Shown: positions 7,014 to 15,442 of the stretch, piece by piece
Position numbering within the stretch: position 1 is the stretch's first letter
How the letters are laid out: the number at the start of each line of letters is the position of its first letter
Assembly (NCBI RefSeq): GCF_025195125.1
Contig: NZ_JAMGSL010000007.1
Coordinates: 1-64,000, forward strand
Reading direction: 5' to 3'
Source of the DNA: Streptomyces sp. Je 1-79
Lineage (GTDB): Bacteria; Actinomycetota; Actinomycetes; Streptomycetales; Streptomycetaceae
DNA length: 64,000 nt
Position numbers and translations under genes: made by a program
Notes under the pieces: model-generated
Told to the model about the DNA's origin: nothing
Databases searched by the model: none
Seen by the model: the letters and a program-made list of their open reading frames with translations, nothing else

Positions 7014-9173
7014 ATGCCGCCGATGCGCAGGACCGGCGCGGACCGGGAGGCGGAAGAGCCCGAGTATGCGGGCGAGTACCGTCTCCAGGCCTGCCTCGGC
7101 TCGGGCGGGATGGGCGTGGTCCATCTGGCCACCTCCGCCTCCGGGCTGCGGCTCGCGGTCAAGGTGGTGCACGGACAGTACGCGGAGGACCCGGAGTTCA
7201 GGGCCCGTTTCCGCCAGGAGGTGGCCGCCGCGCGCCGGGTGAGCGGAGCCTTCACCGCGCCCGTCGTGGACGCGGACCCCGACGCCGTACGGCCCTGGAT
7301 GGCCACGCTGTACGTCCCCGGCCCCACCCTCGCCGACCAGGTGAAGCGGAACGGCCCCCTCTCCCCCGCCGAACTGCGCCGGCTCACCGCCGGGCTCGCC
7401 GAGGCCCTGCGCGACATCCACCGGGCCGGCGTCGTCCACCGCGACCTCAAGCCGAGCAACGTCCTGCTCACCGACACCGGACCGAAGGTCATCGACTTCG
7501 GCATCTCCCGGCCGGTCGACAGCGATCTGCACACGGAGACCGGGAAGCTGATCGGGTCGCCGCCGTTCATGGCGCCGGAGCAGTTCCAGCGGCCCCGCGA
7601 GGTCGGACCGGCGGCGGACGTCTTCGCGCTCGGTTCCGTACTCGTGCACGCGGCCACGGGACACGGGCCGTTCGACTCCGACAGTCCGTACATCGTCGCC
7701 TACCAGGTCGTCCACGACGAGCCGGACCTGACCGGGATCCCGGAGGCGCTGGCTCCGCTCGTCGCGCGCTGCCTGGCCAAGGAGCCGGCGGAGCGCCCGA
7801 CTCCGGCCGAGATCATGTCGGCGCTGCTGCCGCCCTCCTACGAGGCGGCGGCGTTCATACCGGCGCAGCGCAGGCCTCCCACGCTGCCCGACCCGCTCCC
7901 GGACCCGCCCAGGTCGTCCGGGGTGTCGGGGGCGTGGGACGCGGACACTCCCGTACGGGTCCAGGCGCCGCGCACCCGCCGTCGGCGCCGGCCGCCGGTC
8001 GTGGCCGCCGCCGCGCTCGCCGTCCTCGCGGCCGGCGGGGCGTTCGTGGCGCTGCGCGGCGGTGGCGGCGACGAACCCGCGCCCCGGCCGAACCCGGTCG
8101 AGGCGGCCGCCGCCTTCGACGGCTGGCAGACCGTCCTGCGGAAGGACGGCGAGCCCTCCGCGCCCAGCTGCGCCCTTGGCGCGGGCGCCCTCTACTGCGC
8201 GGGCGGCGGCACCGCGGCGGCCCGGCTCGACCCCGAGACGGGGCGGGTGCTCTGGTCGCTGCCGGCGGCCGCCGGTCAGGCTCCGTCCACGCCGTCCGTA
8301 CTGCGGGGCGGGCTCGTTGCCTTCCCCTCACGGAACGGTCCCCTGCGCACGTACGCGGCCTCCGGCGGCGCGCCCGGCTGGCACACCACCCCCGCCCCCG
8401 CCGCCGAACAGGCCGTCCCCGCGGGCACGGCCGTCGCCCTGTCCACCGGGACGGGCGGCCTCCGGGCCGTGGACGGCTCGACCGGGAAGCAGCTCTGGCG
8501 CCACGGCCTGCCCGGGTTCACGGCGCCCCATCTGGGCTCTTACGACGACCGCACCGGACTCGTGACCGTCCACGAGGCCTCGGGCGACGGGTCCCGCACC
8601 CGCGTGGCCGTCGTGCGCCCCACGAGCGGCGAGGTGGTGTGGCAGCGACTCCTGGAGGGCGACCTCTCCCCGGTCGCCCACGCCGAGGACGGCGCGCTGT
8701 TCCTGGCTTCGCACCACCGCGGCATGGAGGTCGACGGCCTGGTCCGCTACGACCCCGCCGACCACTCGGTCCGCCGGTCCGCCCTGCCGCACCGGCTCTA
8801 CGACCCGATGATCGCCGTACGCGGCGACACCGCTTATCTCCTCGACTTCAGCGGCCACCTCGCCGCCCTCGACACGGCGGCCGGCCCGTCCGGTCGCGTT
8901 CTGTGGGAGCTGGAGACCGCCGCGGGGAGCGTCTCCCCGCCGGTCCTAGGGCCGGGCGAGCGGCTGTATCTCTCCGTGGCCGACGGGCGGTTGATCGCCG
9001 TCGACACCGGGCGCGGGGCGATGCTCGGGCAGACCGGACCGCGGCTGCGGGACGGGCGGCTCGGGTACGCGACGAGCGTGCCCGCGCCCGTCGTCGCCGG
9101 GGACAGGGTGTTCGCGACCGCGCCGGACGGATCGGTCTTCGCCGTGGACGGGCGGGACCCGGCCGCCTGGTGA
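7014..9173 (+). CDS. Membrane Ser/Thr protein kinase with extracellular PQQ-type beta-propeller
   Basis: 719 residues. A Hanks-type kinase occupies roughly residues 18-290: glycine loop GSGGMG, catalytic Lys in LAVKVVHG, HRDLKPSN near 142 and DFG near 161. A proline-rich linker and one transmembrane helix near 325-347 (PVVAAAALAVLAAGGAFVAL) follow. The rest is a repeat domain with PQQ/quinoprotein-like blades (DPETGRVLWSLP, DGSTGKQLWRHG), presumably outside the cell. Such receptors pass an extracellular cue to cytoplasmic phosphorylation; ligand and substrates are unknown. The start at 7014 follows a GGGGGTGGG Shine-Dalgarno. Confidence 0.9.
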   Translation: MPPMRRTGADREAEEPEYAGEYRLQACLGSGGMGVVHLATSASGLRLAVKVVHGQYAEDPEFRARFRQEVAAARRVSGAFTAPVVDADPDAVRPWMATLYVPGPTLADQVKRNGPLSPAELRRLTAGLAEALRDIHRAGVVHRDLKPSNVLLTDTGPKVIDFGISRPVDSDLHTETGKLIGSPPFMAPEQFQRPREVGPAADVFALGSVLVHAATGHGPFDSDSPYIVAYQVVHDEPDLTGIPEALAPLVARCLAKEPAERPTPAEIMSALLPPSYEAAAFIPAQRRPPTLPDPLPDPPRSSGVSGAWDADTPVRVQAPRTRRRRRPPVVAAAALAVLAAGGAFVALRGGGGDEPAPRPNPVEAAAAFDGWQTVLRKDGEPSAPSCALGAGALYCAGGGTAAARLDPETGRVLWSLPAAAGQAPSTPSVLRGGLVAFPSRNGPLRTYAASGGAPGWHTTPAPAAEQAVPAGTAVALSTGTGGLRAVDGSTGKQLWRHGLPGFTAPHLGSYDDRTGLVTVHEASGDGSRTRVAVVRPTSGEVVWQRLLEGDLSPVAHAEDGALFLASHHRGMEVDGLVRYDPADHSVRRSALPHRLYDPMIAVRGDTAYLLDFSGHLAALDTAAGPSGRVLWELETAAGSVSPPVLGPGERLYLSVADGRLIAVDTGRGAMLGQTGPRLRDGRLGYATSVPAPVVAGDRVFATAPDGSVFAVDGRDPAAW

Positions 9174-9180
9174 CGACGGG

Positions 9181-9609
9181 TCAGCCGCAGTGCTCCCACG
9201 GGCTGGTGTACGTGTAGGTCCCCACGCCCGCCTCGATCATCCCGCCCCAGGTGACGCACTTCCCCGCCGCGTGGGCCCGCACCGGGCCGGCGTACGAGCT
9301 GTACGTGCGCTGGTCCTTCTTCGTCGCCGAGCCCTTCACGGTGAGCCAGGCGCCGGTCGGGAGGGCGAAGCCCTCGGTGGCGGGGGCGTGCACGGTGACG
9401 ACGCAGTTGGTGCCGTTGGACGCGTTGTAGAGCAGATGGACGCGGGCGAGAACGGCCGAGGCGCTCCGCAGGGTGTGCGAGTCGATCTGGACGTAGCCCG
9501 AGCCGCAGATATCGCCCGGCGTCGCCGCGACGGCCGGGGTGGTGTTCAGGGCCGCGAGGGCGGCGACCGCTGTGGCGACGACGGTGGTGCGGCGTACGGA
9601 GGCACGCAT
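9181..9609 (-). CDS. Secreted protein resembling spore-associated protein A
   Basis: 142 residues with a clear Sec signal peptide (RRTTVVATAVAALAALNTTPAVAATP, cleavage near AVA-ATP). The mature part has CGSGYVQIDSH, LLYNASNGTNCVVTV and YAGPVRAHAAGKCVTWGG, which I recognise from the spore-associated protein family of Streptomyces; four Cys probably form two disulfides. Function is unknown; family members are found on the spore or mycelium surface. The ATG at 9609 has GGGGAG 6 nt upstream. Convergent with the kinase gene, 7 bp apart. Confidence 0.78.
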   Translation of the reverse strand: MRASVRRTTVVATAVAALAALNTTPAVAATPGDICGSGYVQIDSHTLRSASAVLARVHLLYNASNGTNCVVTVHAPATEGFALPTGAWLTVKGSATKKDQRTYSSYAGPVRAHAAGKCVTWGGMIEAGVGTYTYTSPWEHCG

Positions 9610-9800
9610 ACGACTCCCCAATCGTGAGCATGACAAGCATCGGCACGAAGCGAGCCGTGATCGTAGCGCACACGCGCGAACGCGGGGAGTGAGCGTCTCC
9701 GCCCACTCCCCGCGTCCTCGGTCCTCGCGTCTCCGCGCGCCGGGGCCGGCCGGCTCGGCTACGAGACCGGGGCCGGTCCGGCTCCGCGCCGGTCGTCGCC

Positions 9801-11654
9801 TCAGGCCAGCTTCGAGACGTCCCGCACCGCGCCCTTGTCCGCGCTCGTCGCCATCGCCGCGTACGCCCGCAGCGCCGCCGAGACCTTCCGCTGCCGGTTC
9901 TTCGGGGCGTAGACCCCGCCCAGCGCCTCGCGGCGGGCCGCCAGCGTGGCGTCGTCGACCAGCAGCTCGATCGAGCGGGTGGGGATGTCGATACGGATCC
10001 GGTCGCCGTCCTCGACCAGGGCGATCGTGCCGCCCGACGCCGCCTCCGGCGACGCGTGACCGATCGACAGACCCGACGTACCGCCGGAGAAGCGGCCGTC
10101 CGTCACCAGCGCGCAGGTCTTGCCCAGCCCCCGGCCCTTGAGGAAGGAGGTCGGGTAGAGCATCTCCTGCATGCCCGGGCCGCCGCGCGGGCCCTCGTAA
10201 CGGATGACGACCACGTCGCCGTCCTTGACCTGCTTGTTGAGGATCTTCTCGACGGCCTCGTCCTGCGACTCGCAGACGACGGCCGGGCCCTCGAAGGTCC
10301 AGATCGACTCGTCCACGCCCGCCGTCTTCACGACACAGCCGTCGACGGCCAGGTTGCCGCGCAGGACCGCGAGGCCGCCGTCCTTGGAGTACGCGTGGGC
10401 CGCGTCGCGGATGCAGCCGCCGGCCGCGTCCGTGTCCAGGGTCTCCCAGCGCTCGGACTGCGAGAAGGCGGTCGCCGAGCGGACGCAGCCGGGGGCCGCG
10501 TGCCACAGCTCGACGGCCTCGTCGGACGGGGAGCCGCCGCGCACGTCCCAGGTCTCCAGCCAGTCCTTGATGGAGCGGGAGTGGACGGTGTGCACGTCCT
10601 CGTTGAGGAGACCGGCGCGGTACAGCTCGCCCAGGATGGCCGGGATGCCGCCGGCCCGGTGCACGTCCTCCATGTAGTACGTGCCGCCGGGCGCCACGTT
10701 CGGCGCGACCTTGGCCAGGCACGGCACACGGCGCGAGACCTCGTCCATGTCGGACAGGCCGTAGTCCAGCTCGGCCTCCTGGGCGGCGGCGAGCAGGTGC
10801 AGGATCGTGTTGGTCGAGCCGCCCATGGCGATGTCCAGGGCCATGGCGTTCTCGAAGGCCGCGCGGGTGGCGACGGAGCGCGGCAGGACCGAGTCGTCGT
10901 CCTCGTCGTAGTAACGACGGGTGATGTCGACGACCGTGCGCGCCGCGTTCTCGTACAGCGCCTTGCGGGCCGTGTGCGTGGCGAGGGCCGAACCGTTGCC
11001 GGGGAGGGAGAGGCCGATGGCCTCGGTCAGGCAGTTCATCGAGTTGGCGGTGAACATGCCGGAACAGGATCCGCAGGTCGGGCAGGCGTTCTCCTCGATA
11101 CGGAGGATGTCCTCGTCCGAGATCTTGTCGTTGACCGCGTCGGAGATCGCGTCGACCAGGTCGAGCGTACGGACCGTGCCGTCGACCAGCGTGGCCTTTC
11201 CGGACTCCATCGGGCCGCCGGAGACGAAGACCGTCGGGATGTTGAGGCGCAGGGCCGCGTTCAGCATGCCGGGGGTGATCTTGTCGCAGTTGGAGATGCA
11301 GATCAGGGCGTCGGCGCAGTGCGCCTCGACCATGTACTCCACGCTGTCCGCGATCAGGTCGCGGGAGGGCAGGGAGTACAGCATGCCGCCGTGGCCCATC
11401 GCGATGCCGTCGTCGACGGCGATCGTGTTGAACTCGCGGGGGATGGCACCGGCGGCCGTGATGGCCTCGGAGACGATCCGGCCGACCGGCTGGAGGTGGG
11501 TGTGGCCCGGGACGAACTCCGTGAAGGAGTTGGCGACCGCGATGATCGGCTTCCGGCCGATGTCCGCGCCGGGTACACCGGAGGCGCGCATAAGGGCGCG
11601 TGCGCCCGCCATGTTGCGGCCGTGGGTGACAGTGCGGGACCTCAGCTCGGGCAT
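9801..11654 (-). CDS. ilvD: Dihydroxy-acid dehydratase
   Basis: 617 residues, full length for IlvD. Catalyses dehydration of 2,3-dihydroxy-isovalerate and -methylvalerate to the 2-keto acids in valine, isoleucine, leucine and pantothenate synthesis; an Fe-S enzyme of the IlvD/Edd family. Cluster-ligand Cys occur in [12 protein letters not shown] and [19 protein letters not shown]; the closing signature [22 protein letters not shown] is intact. The ATG at 11654 is preceded by GAGGAGCG. It stands alone here, apart from the other ilv genes. It also supplies the keto acid used by the panC operon. Confidence 0.96.
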   Translation of the reverse strand: MPELRSRTVTHGRNMAGARALMRASGVPGADIGRKPIIAVANSFTEFVPGHTHLQPVGRIVSEAITAAGAIPREFNTIAVDDGIAMGHGGMLYSLPSRDLIADSVEYMVEAHCADALICISNCDKITPGMLNAALRLNIPTVFVSGGPMESGKATLVDGTVRTLDLVDAISDAVNDKISDEDILRIEENACPTCGSCSGMFTANSMNCLTEAIGLSLPGNGSALATHTARKALYENAARTVVDITRRYYDEDDDSVLPRSVATRAAFENAMALDIAMGGSTNTILHLLAAAQEAELDYGLSDMDEVSRRVPCLAKVAPNVAPGGTYYMEDVHRAGGIPAILGELYRAGLLNEDVHTVHSRSIKDWLETWDVRGGSPSDEAVELWHAAPGCVRSATAFSQSERWETLDTDAAGGCIRDAAHAYSKDGGLAVLRGNLAVDGCVVKTAGVDESIWTFEGPAVVCESQDEAVEKILNKQVKDGDVVVIRYEGPRGGPGMQEMLYPTSFLKGRGLGKTCALVTDGRFSGGTSGLSIGHASPEAASGGTIALVEDGDRIRIDIPTRSIELLVDDATLAARREALGGVYAPKNRQRKVSAALRAYAAMATSADKGAVRDVSKLA

Positions 11655-11832
11655 CGTCGCTCGCTCCTCAGTGATGGGTGTGCTTGCTGTCGAGCGTACG
11701 CCGGACGACCAAGATCTGGACGTCGTGTCCGCATGGCGGACGCGCTGTTCAGCCTTCGGTCAGGACCGGGCGGGGTTCGGCCGGGTGGCGGTCGGGTCCG
11801 GTCAGGGCTCGGTCGGGCGGGCGGGGCGGGGC

Positions 11833-11870
11833 GGGGCCGTCAGGCTTCGGTGGGGCCGTCAGGCTTCGGT
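11833..11870. repeat. 19-bp tandem duplication at the tetR 3-prime end
   Basis: Two identical 19-bp copies, 11833-11851 and 11852-11870. The second copy contains the stop codon and last codons of the TetR-type gene; the first repeats the same stop codon just downstream. This looks like a replication-slippage duplication with no coding effect. Confidence 0.85.
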
Positions 11871-12473
11871 GAGATAGCGCTGGAGCGTGGGGGCGACGTG
11901 GGCCACGATCTCCTCCGGGTCGGCGGAGGCCATCGGCTCGACCTTGATGACGTACCGCAGGATCGCGATCCCGATCATGTGGGAGGCGGCGAGCTCCGCG
12001 CGGAACTTGGGGTCCGGTACGTCGAGGTCCCCGGCGATCCGCTCCAGGAGCCGGCGCAGGACGAAGCCGCGCAGCACCTTGGCCGCCGCCTCGTGGGTCA
12101 GCGCGGAGCGGATGATCGCGAGGAGGGGGGCGCGGCTGACCGGGTTCTCCCAGACGCCGATGAAATAGCGGGCGAGCCGTTCGCCGATCCCGTCGAGGGG
12201 ACCGCCGAGGATCGCCGGGAGGACGAGGGCGGGCTCGAAGGAGACCTCGATCGCGGCGGCGAAGACCTCGTCCTTCGTACCGAAGTAGTGGTGGACGAGC
12301 GCCGGGTCCACCCCCGCCGCCTTGGCGATGCCGCGCACGGAGGTCTTGTCGTAGCCCCGCTCGGCGAACTGCGCGCGGGCGGCTTCCAGGATGCGTTCGC
12401 GGGCGCCCGGTCCGCTCTCCTCCTCGGTACGGGAGGGGCGGCCGCGGCGGCGCGGGGCGGCCGGGTCGGTCAT
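11859..12473 (-). CDS. TetR-family transcriptional regulator
   Basis: 204 residues. The N-terminal helix-turn-helix reads [40 protein letters not shown] and [12 protein letters not shown], a standard TetR DNA-binding domain. The C-terminal ligand-binding part ([39 protein letters not shown]) resembles the TetR_C_17-like group; the effector is unknown. Its ATG overlaps the stop of the upstream isomerase gene (ATGA), so the two form an operon and the regulator may control that operon. Confidence 0.9.
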   Translation of the reverse strand: MTDPAAPRRRGRPSRTEEESGPGARERILEAARAQFAERGYDKTSVRGIAKAAGVDPALVHHYFGTKDEVFAAAIEVSFEPALVLPAILGGPLDGIGERLARYFIGVWENPVSRAPLLAIIRSALTHEAAAKVLRGFVLRRLLERIAGDLDVPDPKFRAELAASHMIGIAILRYVIKVEPMASADPEEIVAHVAPTLQRYLTEA

Positions 12474-13300
12474 GAGCGGGGCACGCGGGAGCGGCCGGCG
12501 GAGGCCAGGTGGAGCCGGGTGAAGGCGAGGGCCTCGGCGAGGTCGGCCTCGCGTTCGGCCGCCGACATGGCCCGCCGGGTGTTGACCTCGATGACCACAT
12601 GGCCGTCGAAGCCGGTGAGCGCCAGCCGCTCCAGCACCTCCGCGCAGGGCTGGTTGCCGCGGCCGGGGACCAGGTGCTCGTCCTTGGCCGAACCCTTGCC
12701 GTCGGCGAGGTGGACGTGGCCGAGGCGGTCGCCCATGCGGTCGATCATGGCGAGGGCGTCCGTGCGGGCGGTGGCGGTGTGCGAGAGGTCGACCGTGAAA
12801 TGGCGGTAGTCGTCCTTGGTGACGTCCCACTCGGGGGCGTACGCGAGCATCTCGCGGTCCTTGTACCGCCACGGGTACATGTTCTCGACGGCGAACCGGA
12901 CGTCCGTCTCGTCGGCCATCCGCCAGATGCCGGTGACGAAGTCGCGGGCGTACTGGCGCTGCCAGCGGAACGGCGGGTGGACGACGACCGTGGAGGCGCC
13001 GAGCTTCTCCGCGGCCGCCTGGGCGCGCCGGAGCTTGGTCCAGGGGTCCGTGGACCAGACGCGCTGGGTGATGAGCAGACAGGGCGCGTGGACGGCGAGG
13101 ATCGGGACCTGGTGGTAGTCCGAGAGGCGGCGCAGGGCCTCGATGTCCTGGCTGACCGGATCGGTCCACACCATGATCTCGACGCCGTCGTAGCCGAGGC
13201 GCGCGGCGATCTCGAAGGCCGTCGCCGTCGACTCCGGATAGACCGAGGCCGTCGACAGGGCGACCTTCGCATCCGGGATGCGCACCACTGGTTCTGCCAC
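12470..13300 (-). CDS. Sugar-phosphate isomerase/epimerase-like TIM-barrel protein
   Basis: 276 residues of the xylose-isomerase-like TIM-barrel (AP endonuclease 2) superfamily. Recognisable barrel elements are [60 protein letters not shown] and DLSHTA, with metal-ligand-like Glu, His and Asp residues, ending with [13 protein letters not shown]. Substrate unknown. The GTG at 13300 lies 7 nt after a TACCCT -10-like box with no Shine-Dalgarno, suggesting a leaderless mRNA. Translationally coupled to the TetR gene by a 4-bp overlap. Confidence 0.8.
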   Translation of the reverse strand: MAEPVVRIPDAKVALSTASVYPESTATAFEIAARLGYDGVEIMVWTDPVSQDIEALRRLSDYHQVPILAVHAPCLLITQRVWSTDPWTKLRRAQAAAEKLGASTVVVHPPFRWQRQYARDFVTGIWRMADETDVRFAVENMYPWRYKDREMLAYAPEWDVTKDDYRHFTVDLSHTATARTDALAMIDRMGDRLGHVHLADGKGSAKDEHLVPGRGNQPCAEVLERLALTGFDGHVVIEVNTRRAMSAAEREADLAEALAFTRLHLASAGRSRVPRS

Positions 13301-13349
13301 GAAGGACAGGGTACGGGGCGGGGCGGGGCGCGGGGAGGTGGTTCCTGTC

Positions 13350-13452
13350 ACGCTCGGTCGCGGCGCGTCGCGTCGCGGCACGCTCGGTACGCGGCGCGCG
13401 CGGTGCACGCCGGCGCGGTGAGGCGCGTCGCGTCGCGGCACGCTCGGTACGC
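13350..13452. repeat. 60-bp-period direct repeat, 31-bp identical core
   Basis: Two 31-bp identical copies occupy 13362-13392 and 13422-13452, exactly 60 bp apart; a partial third copy of the core CACGCTCGGT begins near 13350. It fills the gap between the isomerase start and the ppx stop. The sequence is CG-dinucleotide-rich and contains no reading frame that I support. Confidence 0.85.
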
Positions 13453-13496
13453 AATGCGGCGGTGCGTGGGTGGCCCGCCACGCGCGCGTGGAGCGG

Positions 13497-14429
13497 CTAC
13501 TCCTCCGGCAGGTGGTCCAGGCGGCGCAGGATCACACCCTCGCGCAGCGCCCAGGGGCAGATCTCCAGCTCGTCCACGCCGAAGAGGTCCATCGCGCCTT
13601 CGGCCACCAGGGCGCCCGCGAGCAGCTGGGGTGCACGGCCCTCGGAGACGCCGGGCAGGTCCGCGCGCTGTCCGGCGGTCATGAGGGCGAGCTTGGGGAC
13701 CCACTCCTCCAGGGACGAGCGGGTCAGGACGCGCCGCAGGTAGAGCCCCTTCTCCGAGCCGGGCGAGCCGGCGATCCGGGCGAGCTGCTTGAAGGTCTTG
13801 GACGTGGCCACGACGTGGTCGGGCTTGCCGAAGCGGCTGAACTCCCCCACCGTACGGGCGATCTGGGCGCGTACATGGCGACGCAGAGCCCGGACGTCCT
13901 CCGTGTCGGGCGGGTCGCCCGGCAGCCAGCCCGACGTCAGCCGGCCCGCTCCCAGCGGCAGCGAGACCGCCGTGTCCGGCTCCTCGTCGATGCCGTACGC
14001 GATCTCCAGCGAGCCGCCGCCGATGTCGAGGAGGAACAGCTTGCCGGCGGACCATCCGTACCAGCGGCGGGCGGCCAGGAAGGTGAGCCGGGCCTCCTCC
14101 TCGCCGGTGAGGACCTGGAGGTCGATACCGGTCTTCTGCTTCACGCGATCCAGGACGGCGTCGGCGTTCGTCGCCTCGCGCACCGCGGAGGTCGCGAACG
14201 GCAGAACCTCCTCGCAGCCCTTGTCCTCGGCGGCCTGCAGTGCGCCCTGGACGGTCGCGATGAGCCGCTCGACGCCGTCCGGGGCGATGGCCCCGTGCTC
14301 GTCGAGGAGCTCCGCCAGCCGCAGCTCCGCCTTGTGGGAGTGCGCGGGCAGCGGGCGGGCGCCGGGGTGGGCGTCCACCACGAGCAGGTGCACTGTGTTC
14401 GAACCGACGTCGAGGACTCCGAGTCTCAT
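13497..14429 (-). CDS. Ppx/GppA-family exopolyphosphatase
   Basis: 310 residues. The N-terminal phosphate loop [19 protein letters not shown] and the second phosphate-binding motif [14 protein letters not shown] identify the Ppx/GppA (ASKHA fold) family, which degrades inorganic polyphosphate and/or pppGpp. The length matches the short actinobacterial Ppx1/Ppx2 type that lacks the C-terminal domains of E. coli Ppx. The ATG at 14429 is 7 nt after TAGCGT with no Shine-Dalgarno, a leaderless-type start. Divergent from the cysteine-rich gene at 14470, only 40 bp away. Confidence 0.9.
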   Translation of the reverse strand: MRLGVLDVGSNTVHLLVVDAHPGARPLPAHSHKAELRLAELLDEHGAIAPDGVERLIATVQGALQAAEDKGCEEVLPFATSAVREATNADAVLDRVKQKTGIDLQVLTGEEEARLTFLAARRWYGWSAGKLFLLDIGGGSLEIAYGIDEEPDTAVSLPLGAGRLTSGWLPGDPPDTEDVRALRRHVRAQIARTVGEFSRFGKPDHVVATSKTFKQLARIAGSPGSEKGLYLRRVLTRSSLEEWVPKLALMTAGQRADLPGVSEGRAPQLLAGALVAEGAMDLFGVDELEICPWALREGVILRRLDHLPEE

Positions 14430-14469
14430 GGACGGAACGCTACTGCTCCCGCCCGCATACGCTGGTGGT

Positions 14470-15318
14470 GTGCCAAAGACGAAAAAGGCGAAGCCGGGCA
14501 AAGACAGCGCTGCCAAGGCTCAGAAGACCTCCAAGAAGCAGGGCGGGGCCTCCGGCCCGGGCGAACCGGACGAGAAGGGCCTCGACTTTCCGCGCGCCTG
14601 GGTCGAGTTCCCCGACCCCGCCGACGACGAGCAGGTCTTCCGCTGCGACCTGACCTGGCTCACCTCGCGCTGGACGTGCATCTTCGGCAGCGGCTGCCAG
14701 GGCATCCAGGCGGGCCGCGCCGACGACGGCTGCTGCACGCTCGGCGCGCACTTCTCCGACGAGGACGACGAGAAGCGGGTCGCCTCGCACGTGGAGCGGC
14801 TCACTCCGGAGCTGTGGCAGTTCCACGACGTGGGCACGGAGACGGGCTGGACGCAGCTCGACGAGGACGGCGAGCGGCAGACCCGCCGCTGGGAAGGCTC
14901 CTGCATCTTCCAGAACCGCCCCGGATTCGCGGGCGGCGCCGGCTGCTCCCTGCACATCCTGGCCCTCAAGGAGGGCAAGGAGCCGCTGGAGACCAAGCCG
15001 GACGTCTGCTGGCAGCTGCCGGTGCGCCGGACGTACGACTGGATCGACCGCCCCGACGACAGCCGGATCCTTCAGGTGTCGATCGGCGAGTACGACCGAC
15101 GGGGCTGGGGCCCGGGCGGGCACGACCTGCACTGGTGGTGCACGTCGGCGACCTCGGCGCACGGGGCCGGTGAGCCGGTGTACGTGACGTACCGGCCGGA
15201 GCTGACCGAGCTGATGGGCAAGGCGGCGTACGACGTGCTGGTGGAGCTGTGCGAGGCGCGGCTCGCCGCCCAGCTGCCGCTCGTGGCCCCGCACCCGGCG
15301 GACCCCGCCCGGCCGTAA
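14470..15318 (+). CDS. Cysteine-rich conserved protein, possible YkgJ/DUF3109-like metal-binding
   Basis: 282 residues. A Lys-rich N-terminus ([16 protein letters not shown]) is followed by a domain with clustered Cys residues: [60 protein letters not shown] and DLHWWCTSA. The spacing, with a CC pair followed by an acidic stretch, resembles zinc/iron-chelating YkgJ or DUF3109 proteins; the assignment is tentative. GTG at 14470 chosen: TACGCT ends 6 nt upstream and no Shine-Dalgarno is seen. The stop codon lies inside an 18-bp tandem repeat. Confidence 0.65.
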   Translation: MPKTKKAKPGKDSAAKAQKTSKKQGGASGPGEPDEKGLDFPRAWVEFPDPADDEQVFRCDLTWLTSRWTCIFGSGCQGIQAGRADDGCCTLGAHFSDEDDEKRVASHVERLTPELWQFHDVGTETGWTQLDEDGERQTRRWEGSCIFQNRPGFAGGAGCSLHILALKEGKEPLETKPDVCWQLPVRRTYDWIDRPDDSRILQVSIGEYDRRGWGPGGHDLHWWCTSATSAHGAGEPVYVTYRPELTELMGKAAYDVLVELCEARLAAQLPLVAPHPADPARP

Positions 15319-15385
15319 CGGGGCACCCGCTCGTAGCGGGGCACACGCTCGTAACGGGGCACTCGCTCGTAGCGGGGCACCCGGC
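15314..15385. repeat. Four tandem 18-bp repeats over a stop codon
   Basis: Copies begin at 15314, 15332, 15350 and 15368. They alternate CGTAACGGGGCAC and CGTAGCGGGGCAC cores, so copies 1 and 3 and copies 2 and 4 are most alike. The first copy supplies the TAA stop (15316-15318) of the upstream gene. The array lies in the short gap between two convergent genes. Confidence 0.85.
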
Positions 15386-15420
15386 CACCGCTGCGTGCGG
15401 CGCTTGCCGGGTTCCCTGAT

Positions 15421-15442
15421 CCGGGCCGGGTGGCCCGCCCGG
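15421..15442. terminator. Possible bidirectional terminator hairpin
   Basis: Imperfect GC-rich inverted repeat, outer arms CCGGGC / GCCCGG, directly before the stop codon of the minus-strand gene at 15443 and after the plus-strand gene at 14470. It lacks a T-tract. Position between convergent genes supports a terminator role. Confidence 0.4.

Noticed and set aside
9181..10722. Long minus-strand frame reading through the SapA-like gene into ilvD
   Set aside because: Only its last 142 codons form a real protein; the rest is a shadow of ilvD in another frame.
13350..13452. CRISPR array
   Set aside because: Only two full repeats, no cas genes, and no independent spacer sequences.
15314..15385. 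Short CRISPR-like array
   Set aside because: Repeats are contiguous 18-mers without spacers.
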